DNA of 64,000 bases from assembly GCA_947650285.1 (NCBI GenBank), contig CANTFL010000528.1, forward strand, positions 124,001 to 188,000, read 5' to 3'. The notes under the pieces were generated by a model that ran no database searches, was not told the DNA's origin, and saw nothing but the letters and a program-made list of their open reading frames with translations. The position numbers were made by a program, and so were the translations under genes. Positions 13,401 through 26,760 of the stretch are shown one piece after another. This DNA is from Hyaloperonospora brassicae. Lineage: Eukaryota > Oomycota > Peronosporomycetes > Peronosporales > Peronosporaceae. How positions within the stretch are numbered: the first letter of the stretch is position 1; the number at the start of each line of letters is the position of its first letter.

Positions 13401-16400
13401 ACATACGCAGGTAAATATCATTAAGATTGGATAGAGCGCTTTTTCTGTGCCTCGATCAACTGGCCGATGGGTGATTTAAAAAAGTATTAGTGTATTTTGC
13501 ATTCAGCTTCGTCCATTTTTTAAACCGCTTTTAAATATATGATACTTCTTTATAGATCACTGCTAAATCTTCCGAATTGATAAACTGTACGCTTCACAGT
13601 TTTCATTCTTTAATCAACATAAAAATATATTCCCTAGTCGTTACCCTTGGTTTTCTGTTGCGGATGGTGGCACAAAAGTAATACCTAACGGCAAAAAAAC
13701 AATGTTATGGCATTCAACAAATCTTTATTAATTCAACAGTCCATCTGATCACAGTAGATGACCAAATGTCAACTTGTGGTTCCTCAAGTATAATATATCC
13801 TGAATCTCACTCTTACGGCAAAAAATTTTGGCCGCCGAAAATTTGGCGATCTATCTTCCTTGCTGTTTGTTTATATTTTTGGTAGATTTATTACACCAGG
13901 TCTTAAAAAGAGTGAAGACATTAAAATCTTATCGACGCGACCGAAAACTATATTCTAAAAGAAGTTTATATTTCTTCACAAGCATCTTCATGATCCTTTA
14001 AAACGTAGCGATTCGGTTTCGGACGATAACGAGGTAGAAGAGATATCGTTCCCTACATGTAAGTGACAACACTATACCTGTTGATAAGTATTTTATCATG
14101 GTAATCGAAAGGATTATCATAGGACAAATATAGGGTCCAAGTAATGTAAAATGTCAACATAGCAATCGCACGCCCTATTTTTCTCCTTCGAGTTCAAGCT
14201 CTTCGGTTTTAGTCGTCGTAATGTCAAAAGGTCGATCGGGATGCCTATTGTACAAAGTCAAATTTTGAACGCTTTCTCAACATTTTTAATAAAAGCGAGT
14301 ATTAACGTAAACAATCAGTTGATTGGCCTTCTCATGCGACGAGCAAGTGGCAAGCCTTCCTTCGCAACCGGCCTATTTAGTGAATAATTCAAACAACGAA
14401 GAGTAAAATTATTGGCAATATAGAACCGACCGTTAAGTCTGTTTCGCAAAAATACTAAAATCTAGTTTACAGTCTTCTACGCTAAAAATGATCCACTCCA
14501 TCAAGAGATAGTACATAAATTCAATACTTTACATCGCTTCTTTTAATTTACTGTGCGCGCATTGATTCGACAAATTATATATGTTGCTGGCTTTAAAAAA
14601 ATACCCTGTATTATCGTTCGAGCCTATAAAGATTTATATTTCACTTATTATGTGATATCAGATATTTACAAAAACGATATTGTATCACGAAATGACAACA
14701 TGCATACAGTTTAGGTATAGTTAAACTAACATTATCAGAGTAACTTGTGCAAGGGCTTTTCACTAATCGTACGGTAATCCATACATACTTTATTAAAATC
14801 CATTTGACTATTTGATGTGTGCAATTCAATCACATATTTTTTTCTAGTTATTTAAAATGGACGGCAGATCCTTATCAAAATAATAATGGTCACACATTCC
14901 GTTCCTTTAACAGCCTATGGTCTAATATCATGTATAAGTTGCAATTTTTTGTCGAATCCGATCTAAATAAGAAATTAGTTTTCTTGTAGTGGATTGGAAT
15001 GTACCATTGTGAAGTCGCGATAATTTATTTTGATCCTGATCTCTAAACATAGTTTATTGTGATCACGCCCACAATGACATCGATTGATGACCTGTCCAAT
15101 TGAGCATTCTTTCGTGAGTATAAATGTCACTTATAACAATAATTAGATAGAGATTTTCATCTAGTATGCAATTTACCGCCTAATAGGATTGCCGTTGAAC
15201 ATTTCGTCACTTCTCCCGAAAGGTGATAAATATGTTGACCGATTATTCGTTATCCAAACCATAAACAAATACTTTGAATGTTATACTATTAACACTCGTA
15301 CCCCCGTATAGTAGAATAAATTGTCGACGATCTAGGTCAATGGTGTCGGTTTGAGTGTATGTGCGAGACAACTATATGATTATACAAGTGTGACTTTTAA
15401 ATATAAACTTCTAACGAGATAATGTATCGAAGATTCGCCTATTCTATATATCTTTACCATAAATTTATGCATCGCTATCTGCCGATAAATGAACTTTACC
15501 ATAATGTTACAGCAAGGTTCTAATTTAAAAAAGTATAGGTGTAGACATTACACCTTTTTAAATCAAAAAAAATTTGGTTTGGGATGCCTTCAGCACTTTG
15601 TCAACCTCTTGCGTACTCAAATTGCATCCTTTTTCACATACGAAAATATAGGTAACCGAATTCCTTTAAAATATCTGAATACGTCTCCCGCGGCTTGATA
15701 AAAGATGAAATATGCCGAAGAATCTCCGGTGACTCCATTTGCACATGTCTCCTTTTTTCACTATAAATAATATTTAGAGGTTGTGGAAAGTATAGGGTCC
15801 AATGCAATAATATAAATTCTACCTTTAACAACTCTTTGTGCTTTTAATCGGTGTACTATATTGTTTACGGTATTAAAAAAGGTGATATTCCTATAATGTA
15901 GCCTTTAAATCATTGTTATAAGTTGACCGCTATCCTACCACCAGACTGATACAAAAACAATAGAATAAACCATTGTATGAATAGTCTGTGGCTGCATTTA
16001 TAATCTCAGATCGTAGTCGTTTGCTACATTTTACATTTCTTCGAGGAACCCGTCCTGCACACTGGCGCTATAGATATTTAAATTCAAATCTTGGTCATCA
16101 TTCTATCTATCGGGACGAGCATTATTTATTCGATGGCTGCTGCTTCATGCATCTAATTCAAATTAGATAGTCGTCCGATTATAATATAAAATTAGGTTTT
16201 CGGACAGAGAATATCTTCGGCCACATTGAAACGCTTTACTATACCATCAAAAGGATAAACAGATATGTTGCGCCAAATTCCTTGCTCGTTTTAATTTTTA
16301 CCAGATAAGGCTTTAAGCGAAAAAGTGAACGTAATCTCAATTTTAGTCATATTTATAGTCATGCAAGTGCTTTTCGACGTTTAAAATTCTAGTGCAATTG

Positions 16401-17616
16401 TGATACTTTAATTTTAAATTCATCTACGAGCTAAGGTATAGCCAGCGATGGAAAATGCACATTTAACTCATTTACTATGGACAATCTTGTTTTTAATGTT
16501 GCATAATCAATTAACCGTTCCTGGTAGATTTGTGGTATAATTGGGTTATCAACATAACCGTTGCACAGTCGGCCCTAGATTGAGCTACAGATTCCCAAAC
16601 GAAATTTGGATTTGTCAAATGGCATCCATGACATATTAAAAAAAGGCATGCATTATCCGTTGTACGACAAAGATGAAGTAGGGTCTGTGTATAAACGGCT
16701 GTTCAAACGTTTAGTCTATTACGGTGTAAAGTTCACAAGCAGCGGTAAATTTTCTTTTCGTGCTTATTTAGAGATCCAATGATCTATTAGTTATTTTTGT
16801 TTTGGTGTTATAATATTTAATCTTGGTTTAGAAACAATAGCTACGAATCATATTTATATTTATATATACGAGCTCTCTATATAACATTCAAAATTTGCCA
16901 TAATAATCTTTTAATCTATGTTTATGCATATGAAGCAAATTTATTTAAGGCCCATTTCTAAAATTATAGCTGCTTAAATTCATGGTTTGTCAAAGATAAT
17001 GGACTCTTAAACATATATAGTTGATTATGGATTGAAGCATGTGATACAACAGCTGTTACCGACAGCGGTATCTTATTGATATTCTTTCGAAAAATTGTCT
17101 ATTGATATATGTCCTTAAAAGCCGGACGACATAATAAATTTAAAACATGGACAACACGCTATCTCAATGATTATATCCAATTCGATCTTAGTCTGCATAC
17201 ATCACTTTCTGACGCGTTCCTTAAACTGCCATGATTAATTTTTCAATTATGTGAAAACCATTTGTAAATTGACAAACCTACTGTCTTTTTACATATAGGT
17301 TTTATGCTCTTAAATTTGTAAATGAGTCAATTTCATCGTACACATTTCCATCATGGAAAAAAATTCGCTATAATTTTTTTATTCTAAACATTCGCTCAAT
17401 TAAGTGCTTTCAAATATCAAATATAGGCGCCTGTATTTAATCCTAGAATCGATGCGCCTACAATTCCTAATATATTAATGTTATACAATAAAAAACATAT
17501 CGTTATCTCAATTAAAACCATTTGCGAAATATAAACAAGTATCCTATGCTATCTTAATATTTTTTAACAATAATTATTATTCGCGACATCCATTCTAAAG
17601 GTGACAACACACATAC
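7445..17616. other. AT-rich gene-poor region with short unrecognised frames
   Basis: No recognisable gene. From 7808 to 9741 six short plus-strand frames follow one another (7808-8020, 8027-8413, 8467-8691, 8912-9163, 9316-9498, 9541-9741). The longest starts at an ATG at 8072 and would give about 113 residues with hydrophobic stretches but no known motif. The frames at 11339-11644 (plus) and 13121-13399 (minus) are also hydrophobic and unrecognised. Base composition matches the surrounding AT-rich DNA, so these are more likely chance frames or heavily decayed elements than genes. Confidence 0.5.
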
Positions 17617-18154
17617 GCTGACTAAATGGAATTGCTTGTAAAAAAACTAGCTTTGAGCTAAGTTTCTGCTGGTATGTGCAGTTTGAGCTGGACGAATTCA
17701 TGCCTTAAATAATATGCAATACAGAATGACCTTTAAAACAAATGTAGAGGTCACGGACAACTTGAATGAGTACGATATCTAAACGTCACGAGGAATGTGT
17801 ACTTCACCACATTCGATGTCGGTGACGCTAGTCATTATCTACAATTTTACCAAATTCGCGACCGTAGTTTAAGACCTGTATATCAGGAAGTAGAGTGGAG
17901 AAACAACAGCGCTTCTTCGTCATAAACAAGAATACGACGCAATAAGTCTACTTTGCTCACGGATGTTCTCTACATGGCAAAATGAGCTTCTACAACTTGG
18001 CAGTTTTCAGCAGGGTAAGCTAACAGTTCTAGGTCTTTGTATTACTGCCAACGCTTGCGATCAAAGATACCTTAACAAGGCACCAAGCTTATGCAGATCA
18101 AACACAAAAAAATTTGTCGACTTTAATATACGGATCTAAATCCTTTGTATTTAC
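17617..18154. repeat. Unclassified 0.54-kb dispersed repeat, copy 1
   Basis: This sequence recurs in the same orientation at 37296-37831, about 19.7 kb away, with only scattered substitutions and small indels. The ends are sharp: both copies start at gctgac...aaatg and end near gtattta(c), with unrelated flanks. No terminal inverted repeats, target duplications or LTR signals are visible at the ends. Several frames contain protein-like stretches broken by stops (for example FTTFDVGDA and TWQNELLQLG in different frames), suggesting a decayed coding element, but I cannot assign a family. It could be a fragment of a DNA transposon or of a retroelement interior. Confidence 0.75.
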
Positions 18155-21100
18155 CATATTCTAGCTCGTCCTACATATTTTTAATATTGAAAACAAAACC
18201 TACATTAGGCGACCATTAACCATCAAGGTTGTATAATATCAAAAAAGCTTTTTTCCGATAAATCTTCTAAGGGTATTACCGATCTTTAAAGCCACTACAT
18301 AACCAAAGGTTCAATTTTTTTTAATTTATTGGCCATGCATGTAGTCATCTGACTTTAGTTAGATCAATGGTAAGTTTACCTTTTGATAGAATCTCGAACG
18401 ACACCAATATATTAAGTATGATATGGGCAAAATTACAACATTTATACCGTGTCTTTGATCATACGTCTGCACCAGCAACTCGTTTTGATATTATGAGCAA
18501 GCCAAACCATGTCAAACTCACTTTATGCACTATTAATGTCTTAATTATGCACGCTGAAACATTAATAAATTTAGCCATCAAATATAGTTCTACACCCGTC
18601 GGTACAAGCTATATACGCTAGATATCGATTTTTTGCAGTCTCAATTTCCGATGCACTTTACGCATTTGACGACAATTTACTTTATTACTTCGTACATATC
18701 TTATTATAATTCTGCACCTCTGACCCGTCGAACCGTGCAAGCTCACAAATGTTTTAGAATAATATAAAAAAAGAACGGATTTATTCTTATTGTAGCGATC
18801 GCATTCCATCCGTACCCGTAAGTCATTTCTCGCATATATGATGTCCTGTTGCTGTACATAATTTATTAAATGCGAATTAATATCTAGCCGATTTGAGACT
18901 TCTACAAGATACTGATAACGCTCCTCTAAGAATCCTATCTATTACAGCCAGTATGAAGACCAAATATAAACCTTTTGATGTAACTGCTACGACTATTATA
19001 TAATGGGTGGTTTTTTGATCAACAAAGGTCTAGATATTGATTTTTTACTGAGAATAACATCGACATTTACATATCGGTTCAACTACTCGATTTTGCATAC
19101 GCATTAAGCCAATTTAGCCGCCGTTTTTATTGCTCGCCCAATCTTAAAAATTGCATTGGATTTTTTGAAGATTTGCATTCAAGTTCCATACAATATGACT
19201 AACAAGATGTTAACATCCGTTAGATAGCACTTAACCCACGGCCTATGGTAGTTGTCCAAAGAAACTACGATGCGATAGGTAGTTTTGTTATATACTTATA
19301 TGTTCGCCTCATATTGATGATTTTTCTAGATCGCACTCCTTTTTATAATCAGATGAACAAGTCCCTCTTTTGCGCGACTTAGCGGCGACTTTCTATTTGC
19401 TGGCGCTTACATTTTTATGAATGTTATGTATCGTTACAATATCTCTGACAAAAAAGGATTTAATATCTACATTTATCAGGGTTTGCAGACTAATTTAAAG
19501 GAGTATTGATCTGATATATATGCAATACCAAACCAAATATAGCGAATGCACAAACGACCATTATGAATCGCGATCATTTCGCGTGGTATTCTAATCCTTA
19601 CCCCAAAATATCGAGGTGTTTGTAGGGCTAATGCTATCGTTACGATAATTTGAGTCAATTCCAACAAGATCAAGTTTAGAGAAGGGATGACCGATCCTAA
19701 AAAATATAGCCATTTGCTAAAATCTTTGTTATACTCTGCGCTATTTAATCGGATTTGCACAGACAAAGATGATCGATGATAATAAATTTTTAACCTTCTT
19801 AGCGATTTATGGATGGATATTATAAAAAATTATCCGATTCCGATTGTATTAAATTTTTGCCTACTATATTTCGTTACGTCTGGCTAAAATTTTCTCGATC
19901 ATATACAACGAATGAAGCTGTAAGATGATTAAATAAATAATTAATAGGCTACAGATCTCCTTAATGTTTTTAAGGTCGACTTGTGATCTCGCAATTAAAA
20001 TATAAAAAGTGCCGTACACGGGTCCCCTGACCATGACTTTCTTTACAGTAGTATTTATTACCGCATATCGAGCGTACACCGCTAATATACATTCAAGTAA
20101 TGGTGTCTACCCATATAACAACCACAAAATATAATTAAGGTCATCGATCGCCGACTAATATTAATATATCAAACACATTGCTGATTATTTAAAACTTGTT
20201 TCGGCCGTATGATAGTTCATCAATATGTCAAATTTCGATTGATTAGTGCAAATACAGTATCTACTATCTAATTGAACAAGAGGGAGTTGATTCCTATATG
20301 GCTATCGTACTAAAATGCGGAGCCCTTGCTTTTAAGAAAATCTTTTACAAGTTTTTTATAACACTATAAATCTTTCGATTCTATGTGATTTGAAGAATGT
20401 ATTATATAACATTTGTTACGGAGCATTCATATTATTATTTCAATACATGCGTCATTTTGTATATACGGGTCATAAAGTTCAACGGTGGAGAAATACAAAT
20501 AATCTGTAAAATATGTAACCTACTATTACTCCTCAACATTTGTTTTTATACAATGGCAAATTCGGAGGGTTTTACCATTGGCGTACATACCATCAGACTA
20601 GCTATGAGACCCGAGATAATAATCATATGTTTTTTTATCAAGTCTTTTCTTGTACGGACTTTTTTACGAAAAATTACATTTTATTTATTTATTTCATAAT
20701 TTTAAAATATATTGTATCTGTCGAAGCATTACATTCTTTGAAGATTTTTCATGCAGATCATTTGTGGGCCGACACAAAGGAGCTTATATGGAGGATTTAA
20801 AGGGCCCGAGATCAATTTAAATGTATTCATTAATTGCGCAGATTTGAATACTCAGGTATATATGTGTATATGGATCGATAAGAAAAGTACATTACCACGT
20901 TTATTGGCTTACAAGCATTAATGAACGGGATCCGAAATCTACTCCTAGGCCAGGCTAATTCGTCTACTTATTATGCTGAGCGATATAGTTTTTTTTGATT
21001 TTTTGCTAAATGTTGATCCTTTGTCAGGCGTTTGAGAATACGCACATAACAAGCCGGTGATAAAGGGCAAAGGGTAAATTAACTTCCCGATTAAAAATTC

Positions 21101-22085
21101 GATGAAAGACGATTGACCTTGACTTTTGAAGCACAATATAGTAAGATCCTGTGAGCGATATCTATAACTAATTTTCACATGCCCTCGGTTTACTTAGAAT
21201 AAAAATAGGGAGGTTTTTTGGGTGTTACCTTATAACTAAGCGTTTTAGATACACTTTATGTCCATTGAGCTTTCATGCTGCATACGATACCAAAACTTAG
21301 TCAAGTGTCGGAGGTAGTAAGTAAAGCTTGAGTATCAACAGCGCTGATAGTGATATATGTAAGGATCGGCTTATTTATGAGAGGGTACCAATATAAAGAT
21401 GGTAGATAAGCCATCTTATTTAATTTATTTTATTATAAGTGAAAACAATTCCTCCAAAAGTCGCAATGAATAAGGAATATATTCAAAAGCTTTTATTGAT
21501 TAGTACGATAACAATTGAAATGAATTGTCAAATGTTAAAAATAAAGTTTATGTTTGAACCAGAGATGGCTATTCAAATGCTATATCGGATGCGTGGAGCC
21601 GCTGTAAATTTTTGTCATAAACGGATGTATGGTGCTTCGTGAATAGACCAGGTATCGAAACATTAAGCTTATCATATTATAGTCAACGTAACAGTCCACA
21701 TGTTTTCAGTCTTAATAATTTTGCTGCTTATATGTAATTATTTTCTCGAATAATCAGGAAAGGGTCAAAAAGAGAGAAGGTAGTTGATTAAAAGAACTAA
21801 GGATGATCTTGACTTACAAAATACGATATTTAGACTTCGATGTCTTGACCTCTGCTCACTGTCATATACATACATTTTGCCTGGAATGTTCCATCACGCC
21901 GGTCTGAAATCTTGCATCTTCGGCGGACCAAGTGCTTAATCGCTTTATGTTAATGACTACTGAAATTTTAATTGTTAAGCGACGACATAATTGCCATTCG
22001 AGTTATCCCACATGGTGTGGTATCAAGGATATATTATGAGCGCTTACCGTTTTTAGCATTACAGAAGTGTGACCACAGATAATAC
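18155..22085. other. AT-rich region, nothing recognised
   Basis: No gene or mobile-element signature. The longest frames are 18367-18621 (plus, 84 codons), 19476-19766 (minus, 96 codons, hydrophobic middle) and 20397-20699 (plus, 100 codons, hydrophobic). None shows a recognisable motif, and their composition matches the AT-rich background. Confidence 0.55.
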
Positions 22086-22087
22086 TG

Positions 22088-22416
22088 TTAGTCACTAGAA
22101 TTAAACACTTTTGTCAACCAGTTTGTTTTGCTGTCGCGACGACGCGAAACAATCACTAATGATAGGAAGAGATATTTGGAGGGGTGTAGTTTCACACTGC
22201 GTATTAAGCCCCCAACACTCACTGTGCCGTACTGCCGACGATCAGTGGGATACCCCGTTCCGCGTATAAAAATTGCCCCACTTTGTGCAGTTTTTGTCTG
22301 GAAGGTCTCACTTTTCGGTAGACTCGGAAGTAGGATGGATGTATTAGCCTTTGATAGAGGTGTTCTCTGGGGCCATGAGTAAATATTCTCCACGCGAAAT
22401 GCCCGCAGGTGGCCAC
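22088..22416. other. Small GC-balanced island with overlapping open frames
   Basis: In about 330 bp, open frames of 65 to 101 codons occur on both strands (minus 22088-22393, plus 22128-22382, minus 22219-22416). The base composition is less AT-rich than on either side. I do not recognise any of the proteins. The simultaneous openness of three frames suggests low stop-codon content, not selection; it may be a piece of an old inserted element. Confidence 0.25.
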
Positions 22417-25078
22417 TTGATAAACTCGATCGTTCGTGGGCTTTTATACGATTTCTTTAACAGTCTTATCGCCAAATACCTCCCGTAAAATCACCTAAGT
22501 GTTAAAACTCTGGAGATTGCCGTGCTTCTAACTGCTATGCTGGGAAGCCACTTCCGATAGCAGGTATTAAGGAGGGGATTCTACCAAAAACCATTACAGG
22601 TCATACACACCCAGTGCTTTTACATGAACTTATTCTATTCACGCAGCCGGCTTCATCAAGGGGGGATTAGCATATCCTTCCCCCAGAACAGACAAGCATA
22701 TTTAATATGTTGTTCTTTTATGCACGACGAAGACGTGCCGCGTTGATCGCAAATAACTAGTATTTAATATCGTACTATCTGTAAACCCCGTTACTAGATA
22801 CTTACCTCGTGACCGGATTCCTGATTCGGCTAGAAAAGAGTAGCTTGACTTTAAAAGACCTAACGTCCACCTTGAGGGACCGGATACACCTTAAAGGAAT
22901 CGATGAACAATTCTAGGTAATTTGAAATTCATCTTGAAGTATTCGAGACTCACTTTGAGGGGTTGGCGCTCACTTTGAGGGACCGAACCTTCAAAAAAAG
23001 ACCGTGGTCTGCTGATTTTAGCATAATATGACTAGTAAGCTAGTGTGAAATTCTCCTCGGTAGGTGTTGTGGGTATTCTACCATGAATGTCTCGTCGCCT
23101 TCGTCGCTTCTTTCCCTCTTTCACTCTGTCTGTAATATGTGAACCTATAAATCTTCTGTGCGCTGAACCCCGAGTCCCTCATTTTGAAAAGAACCGCACC
23201 TCAGGCCCACTTCCAATCTTAGTACTACTTCCAGCCGAATATAGAAAGACTTTGTTCATATGCTAAAGGAGTTGCTGAATATAGCTGCCCACGATCGCAT
23301 GTTGTACTATTGTGATATACAAATCTTTTTTATACCTAGATCGCAACCGAATTATCTTTTACATATGAACATCCACTTGTATACATGAAAAATTGACCAT
23401 CATTTTCTATCTCAAGCCACCGTAAGAAGATTGCCGTTAAAATTAATGAGTTTACACTCGCACTCAGATCCAATATGATCCTATCGAACCCTAAATATAT
23501 ATATATAACAAAAAACACTTCTTAAATTCATAAAATTACTGAATCAGGCTGGCCGTCTAAACGGCGTAGATAGATCGACAAAATTAATACATTGTGAGCG
23601 TAAAATTAGGTAGATATAAATCTTATATATTTAAAATTATTAGATCCGTTCTGTCTTACTTGCATTCGTCCAAATATGTTTAGTGATGCATCGTTTGATA
23701 TGGACAATGACATATATACAACGAATAGACGAAAAAGAGATTTAATGAAAATTAAAGGAACATTTTTGGCATATATATTTGATTTTTTAAGGCATCATAG
23801 ATAATAGGATAATTTGATTTAAATAATGCACTCCTTTAACTGATTGTACATAAAACATATATAAGAAAATAGAATTGTGGTCCACAATTAATCACCTAAG
23901 ATAATTTAGTTGTGACAGGACTATTTAACGTATGCAATGCATGATGTGAGGTTAAGATAACTATAAGATCTTTCAAAATACAATAAAGCGATAAGGTGAG
24001 TATGAATCTGCTTAAGAATTCGAATTTAAATTGTTAATGAAACTATTCAAAAAATGAATTAGAACAAATTCAAGCATTTACTTATCTAACAAACCTAATA
24101 TATATTATATTGGAAAATATAATGTGTGTTGAGTACATCAAGAAACCCAGGATACTTATTGAGCTTCGGAGATAGTTTTGGCCATATTTGGTTCAAATAT
24201 CTAGTTCATGGCAAACAAAAAATGAAGAGCACGTCGATTCTAACTCTTTTTTATAATATAGAGGTTTTGGATTAGAGTTTAATGGGAAATTGCTTTTATA
24301 AAATCTATCGTACCGAAACAAATTAGGCATGCAGTAGCAAGGAATAGTATGTTTTTGGCTCCACTACGTTCTAAAGCGGTTTATAGGTATTTCTTTTAGT
24401 ACACCAGTGAATCTTCTGACCAGGAGTGCCTATTGAAATAAAGGGTTTGATCACATTAAAATATCGAAATTTGCTGTTAATAACGGTGACGCTTGACCTT
24501 GAAAAATTCGGCTCATTTATTTAACGAGACTTGTATATTTCGGAAATATATATAATTAGAGTTGAATCCAGTAATAGATGCGCCATATCCTTTACCAAAT
24601 TTTATCAAAGTTAGTCGATATATAATCCGGATATAAACTTGGGCATTGGCATATGATGCATACTCTTTCTGCACAATTATATTTACCCATTAAGATACAT
24701 TTGTACACTGTTTATGTGATATTAATCTTGCAATGTACGACAAATTTTAATTGTGTTGGTTATTTGACTGTAACGAAATTATTATGCGTATTGTACTTAG
24801 TCGTTCTCATGAATTAAGCCCTTTGCATAGTTTTCGACACGTTGTTACGTCTTTTTATCAGAGTTGCCGTGGATTTATACAAATATAGCTCTCAAATTTC
24901 AGGTACTTACACGTGCGATCCGTGGAATTTAGGCCTCTAGGTAGAGCTATTGCTAAACATGTCGCATAAATATATAGATGCCTATTACTTGCACCTACAT
25001 AGTTACCATCGCCTATAGGTAGGCCAAAGACAAAGGTTAAAAGATAGAACTAGTATAATTCTTCTCGATAGGATCTCG
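22417..25078. other. AT-rich region with a degenerate tandem repeat
   Basis: Apart from the roughly 20-bp repeat at 22868-22985, I see no gene or element. The only frame over 60 codons is 23336-23518 (minus), which has no recognisable feature. Confidence 0.5.
22868..22985. repeat. Degenerate ~20-bp tandem repeat (CACYTTGAGGGRCCG units)
   Basis: Five related units begin near 22868, 22887, 22930, 22951 and 22971. Each is a variant of cactttgagggaccg: caccttgagggaccg, caccttaaaggaatcg, catcttgaagtattcg, cactttgaggggttgg and cactttgagggaccg. Spacing is about 20 bp with one unit missing or degraded near 22908. It is seen directly in the sequence; its function is unknown and it may be a satellite or the terminal repeat region of an old element. 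Confidence 0.6.
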
Positions 25079-25120
25079 ATACCCCGCGTTAAATACCCCG
25101 CGTTAAATACCCCGCCTTAT
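25079..25120. repeat. Three tandem copies of a 14-bp unit
   Basis: The unit ataccccgcgttaa is repeated exactly at 25079-25092 and 25093-25106, with a third slightly changed copy (ataccccgccttat) at 25107-25120. It is a GC-rich tandem repeat inside AT-rich DNA, probably replication slippage. Confidence 0.85.
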
Positions 25121-25937
25121 CGTTACCGACCATATCAGCACAACATTCTCGATTGAAAGTATATTCTCGAAGTCAATATTTGAATCATGTTAAAAAATCT
25201 CCCAGATCTCTGATCTGATTTGTTGTGTCTTTGAATCACGTGTCACACGTGTGTGTCCTCTGCCCAAACCTTAATACCATGTTGTTGTACTATAATTTAA
25301 GATGTCATAATTAATTTTATAAGGAACTAAATTACGGTGTTCAATAATTTTATCCTAATGAATATATGCAAGTTTTTAAAACAATTCTTATGGCGCCCCG
25401 ATCAAAACTTTGAGGATTCACACGTACGATATATCAAAAAATATAATGTCAGCAGGCCTTCACACCACGAACGTGGCTTTTCAAATATACTTTAGGCAAA
25501 GCTACGTTCAAGAAAGTCTAAAACAATGGTCGGACGATCTTTGTGACAGGTAACTTGATAAATCTTACAATGCATTGTTTTGCCATTTAAAAATTTATTA
25601 AATATAATGAGATTAAATCTTGGCAATCCTTAGTAACACCTCCACTTAACACTTCTTGTCTAGAAAACTTAACTAGCTAGTTGATCCGCACTATGATTTC
25701 AGTCACGCCATACACGAAGTAAATCGTAAATCGGCCAAAAAAATAATCTCTAATTTGCTTTATGTCGCAGCAAATCCATAAACTAAAAGCTGTGCAATCG
25801 ACCTCTGCTCGCATCTAACGAGAGATTGAATTCTATACTTCGCAACTGATTCTTAGTCCATTTCTCTGGACGTCTATAAGACCCCAACATACATGAATCT
25901 GATTTAATCGATTCGTTCACCTTCAGATTCTTGTGTG

Positions 25938-26285
25938 TGGTGAAGCGGCGATCACAAGTTCATTGCGATCCCGACTCTCCACTGGACCCCAGACAACCAA
26001 CTATATGAGAGGGTACTCCGTTATCGTGCTTGTTCCATTCCTCACCTTGTGTAACTGTAGGTAGGTCGATCTGCACTCTTCAAGGTGGACTCGTGCCCTC
26101 GACGGAAACCTTGACAGTGTTTGTGATGGGGTTGGGTGACCGTGGGAGGGTGTTCACACGATCACGGGTAAAATTGTAGGGTACCGATATAAGTCACCCG
26201 TATCTCGACGAGATAACCTTGTCCAGTGCGTAGATACTTATCCGCTTCGACTTCTGACCACCTAAGCTGTCTTTCGGTTTTACAC
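25938..26285 (-). repeat. Retrotransposon end sequence (family C), copy 1
   Basis: This block is the reverse complement of 31507-31851, with high identity over about 345 bp. A more diverged relative in the same orientation as this copy lies at about 54860-55185, and a weak one at about 28870-29150. Shared landmarks on the minus strand are acacaaggtgag followed by a cggagt-cc segment. I interpret it as an LTR or 3' end of a Gypsy-like element because the 54.9-kb relative sits among retroelement DNA and both carry a similar WPPDVEK / WPPEVKK coding scrap just upstream (26.4 kb and 55.3 kb). The LTR assignment is inference; the repeat is directly visible. Confidence 0.7.
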
Positions 26286-26760
26286 CTTGTTTAAAGCTAT
26301 GTTACCGTTATCGATTGCATTTGGCGGTTTTTCTTGCGAGCGATCTGACCGTTGGAAACAAAGCAGGTATACCACTTTATGAATGTGAGCGACTTCTCGA
26401 CGTCGGGTGGCCAGCAATACAACTATAAAGGCTATTCGACACGTGCACCTATAGCATTTTCGACCTCTTTTTATTTAAGTAGTTGAACCCATACTACCAC
26501 TATGGTTACCATAGGATCCAAATAGGGGAGCTTGCGTCGTCTTTTTCTGCTGACCACTTCCTTGCGCGACTTGGTGACCTCATGTACTCTCCTGATCCCG
26601 GATCGAGAGTTGCAAAGTGTGGCGAGCAAACCCATCGGATTATAAATGTTCTATAATCCTTTATCTTCATCGCGAATCGTGGAGTGTGGTTTGGTACAAC
26701 CAATCCGGTCGATCGCACCTCCTCCTTAGTCGCGTATTATAGATCGCGGATCGCGCTCTT
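26286..26760 (-). pseudogene. Decayed retroelement coding scrap next to family C repeat
   Basis: On the minus strand short protein-like stretches occur in different frames, including WPPDVEKSLTFIKWYT near 26400 and an open frame of 70 codons at 26506-26718. The WPPDVEK stretch has a counterpart WPPEVKKVAYLN near 55330, beside the related repeat at 54.9 kb, so both are probably the same 3' part of one element's polyprotein. Stops and frame changes are frequent. No catalytic motif can be seen, so the domain is unknown. Confidence 0.4.
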
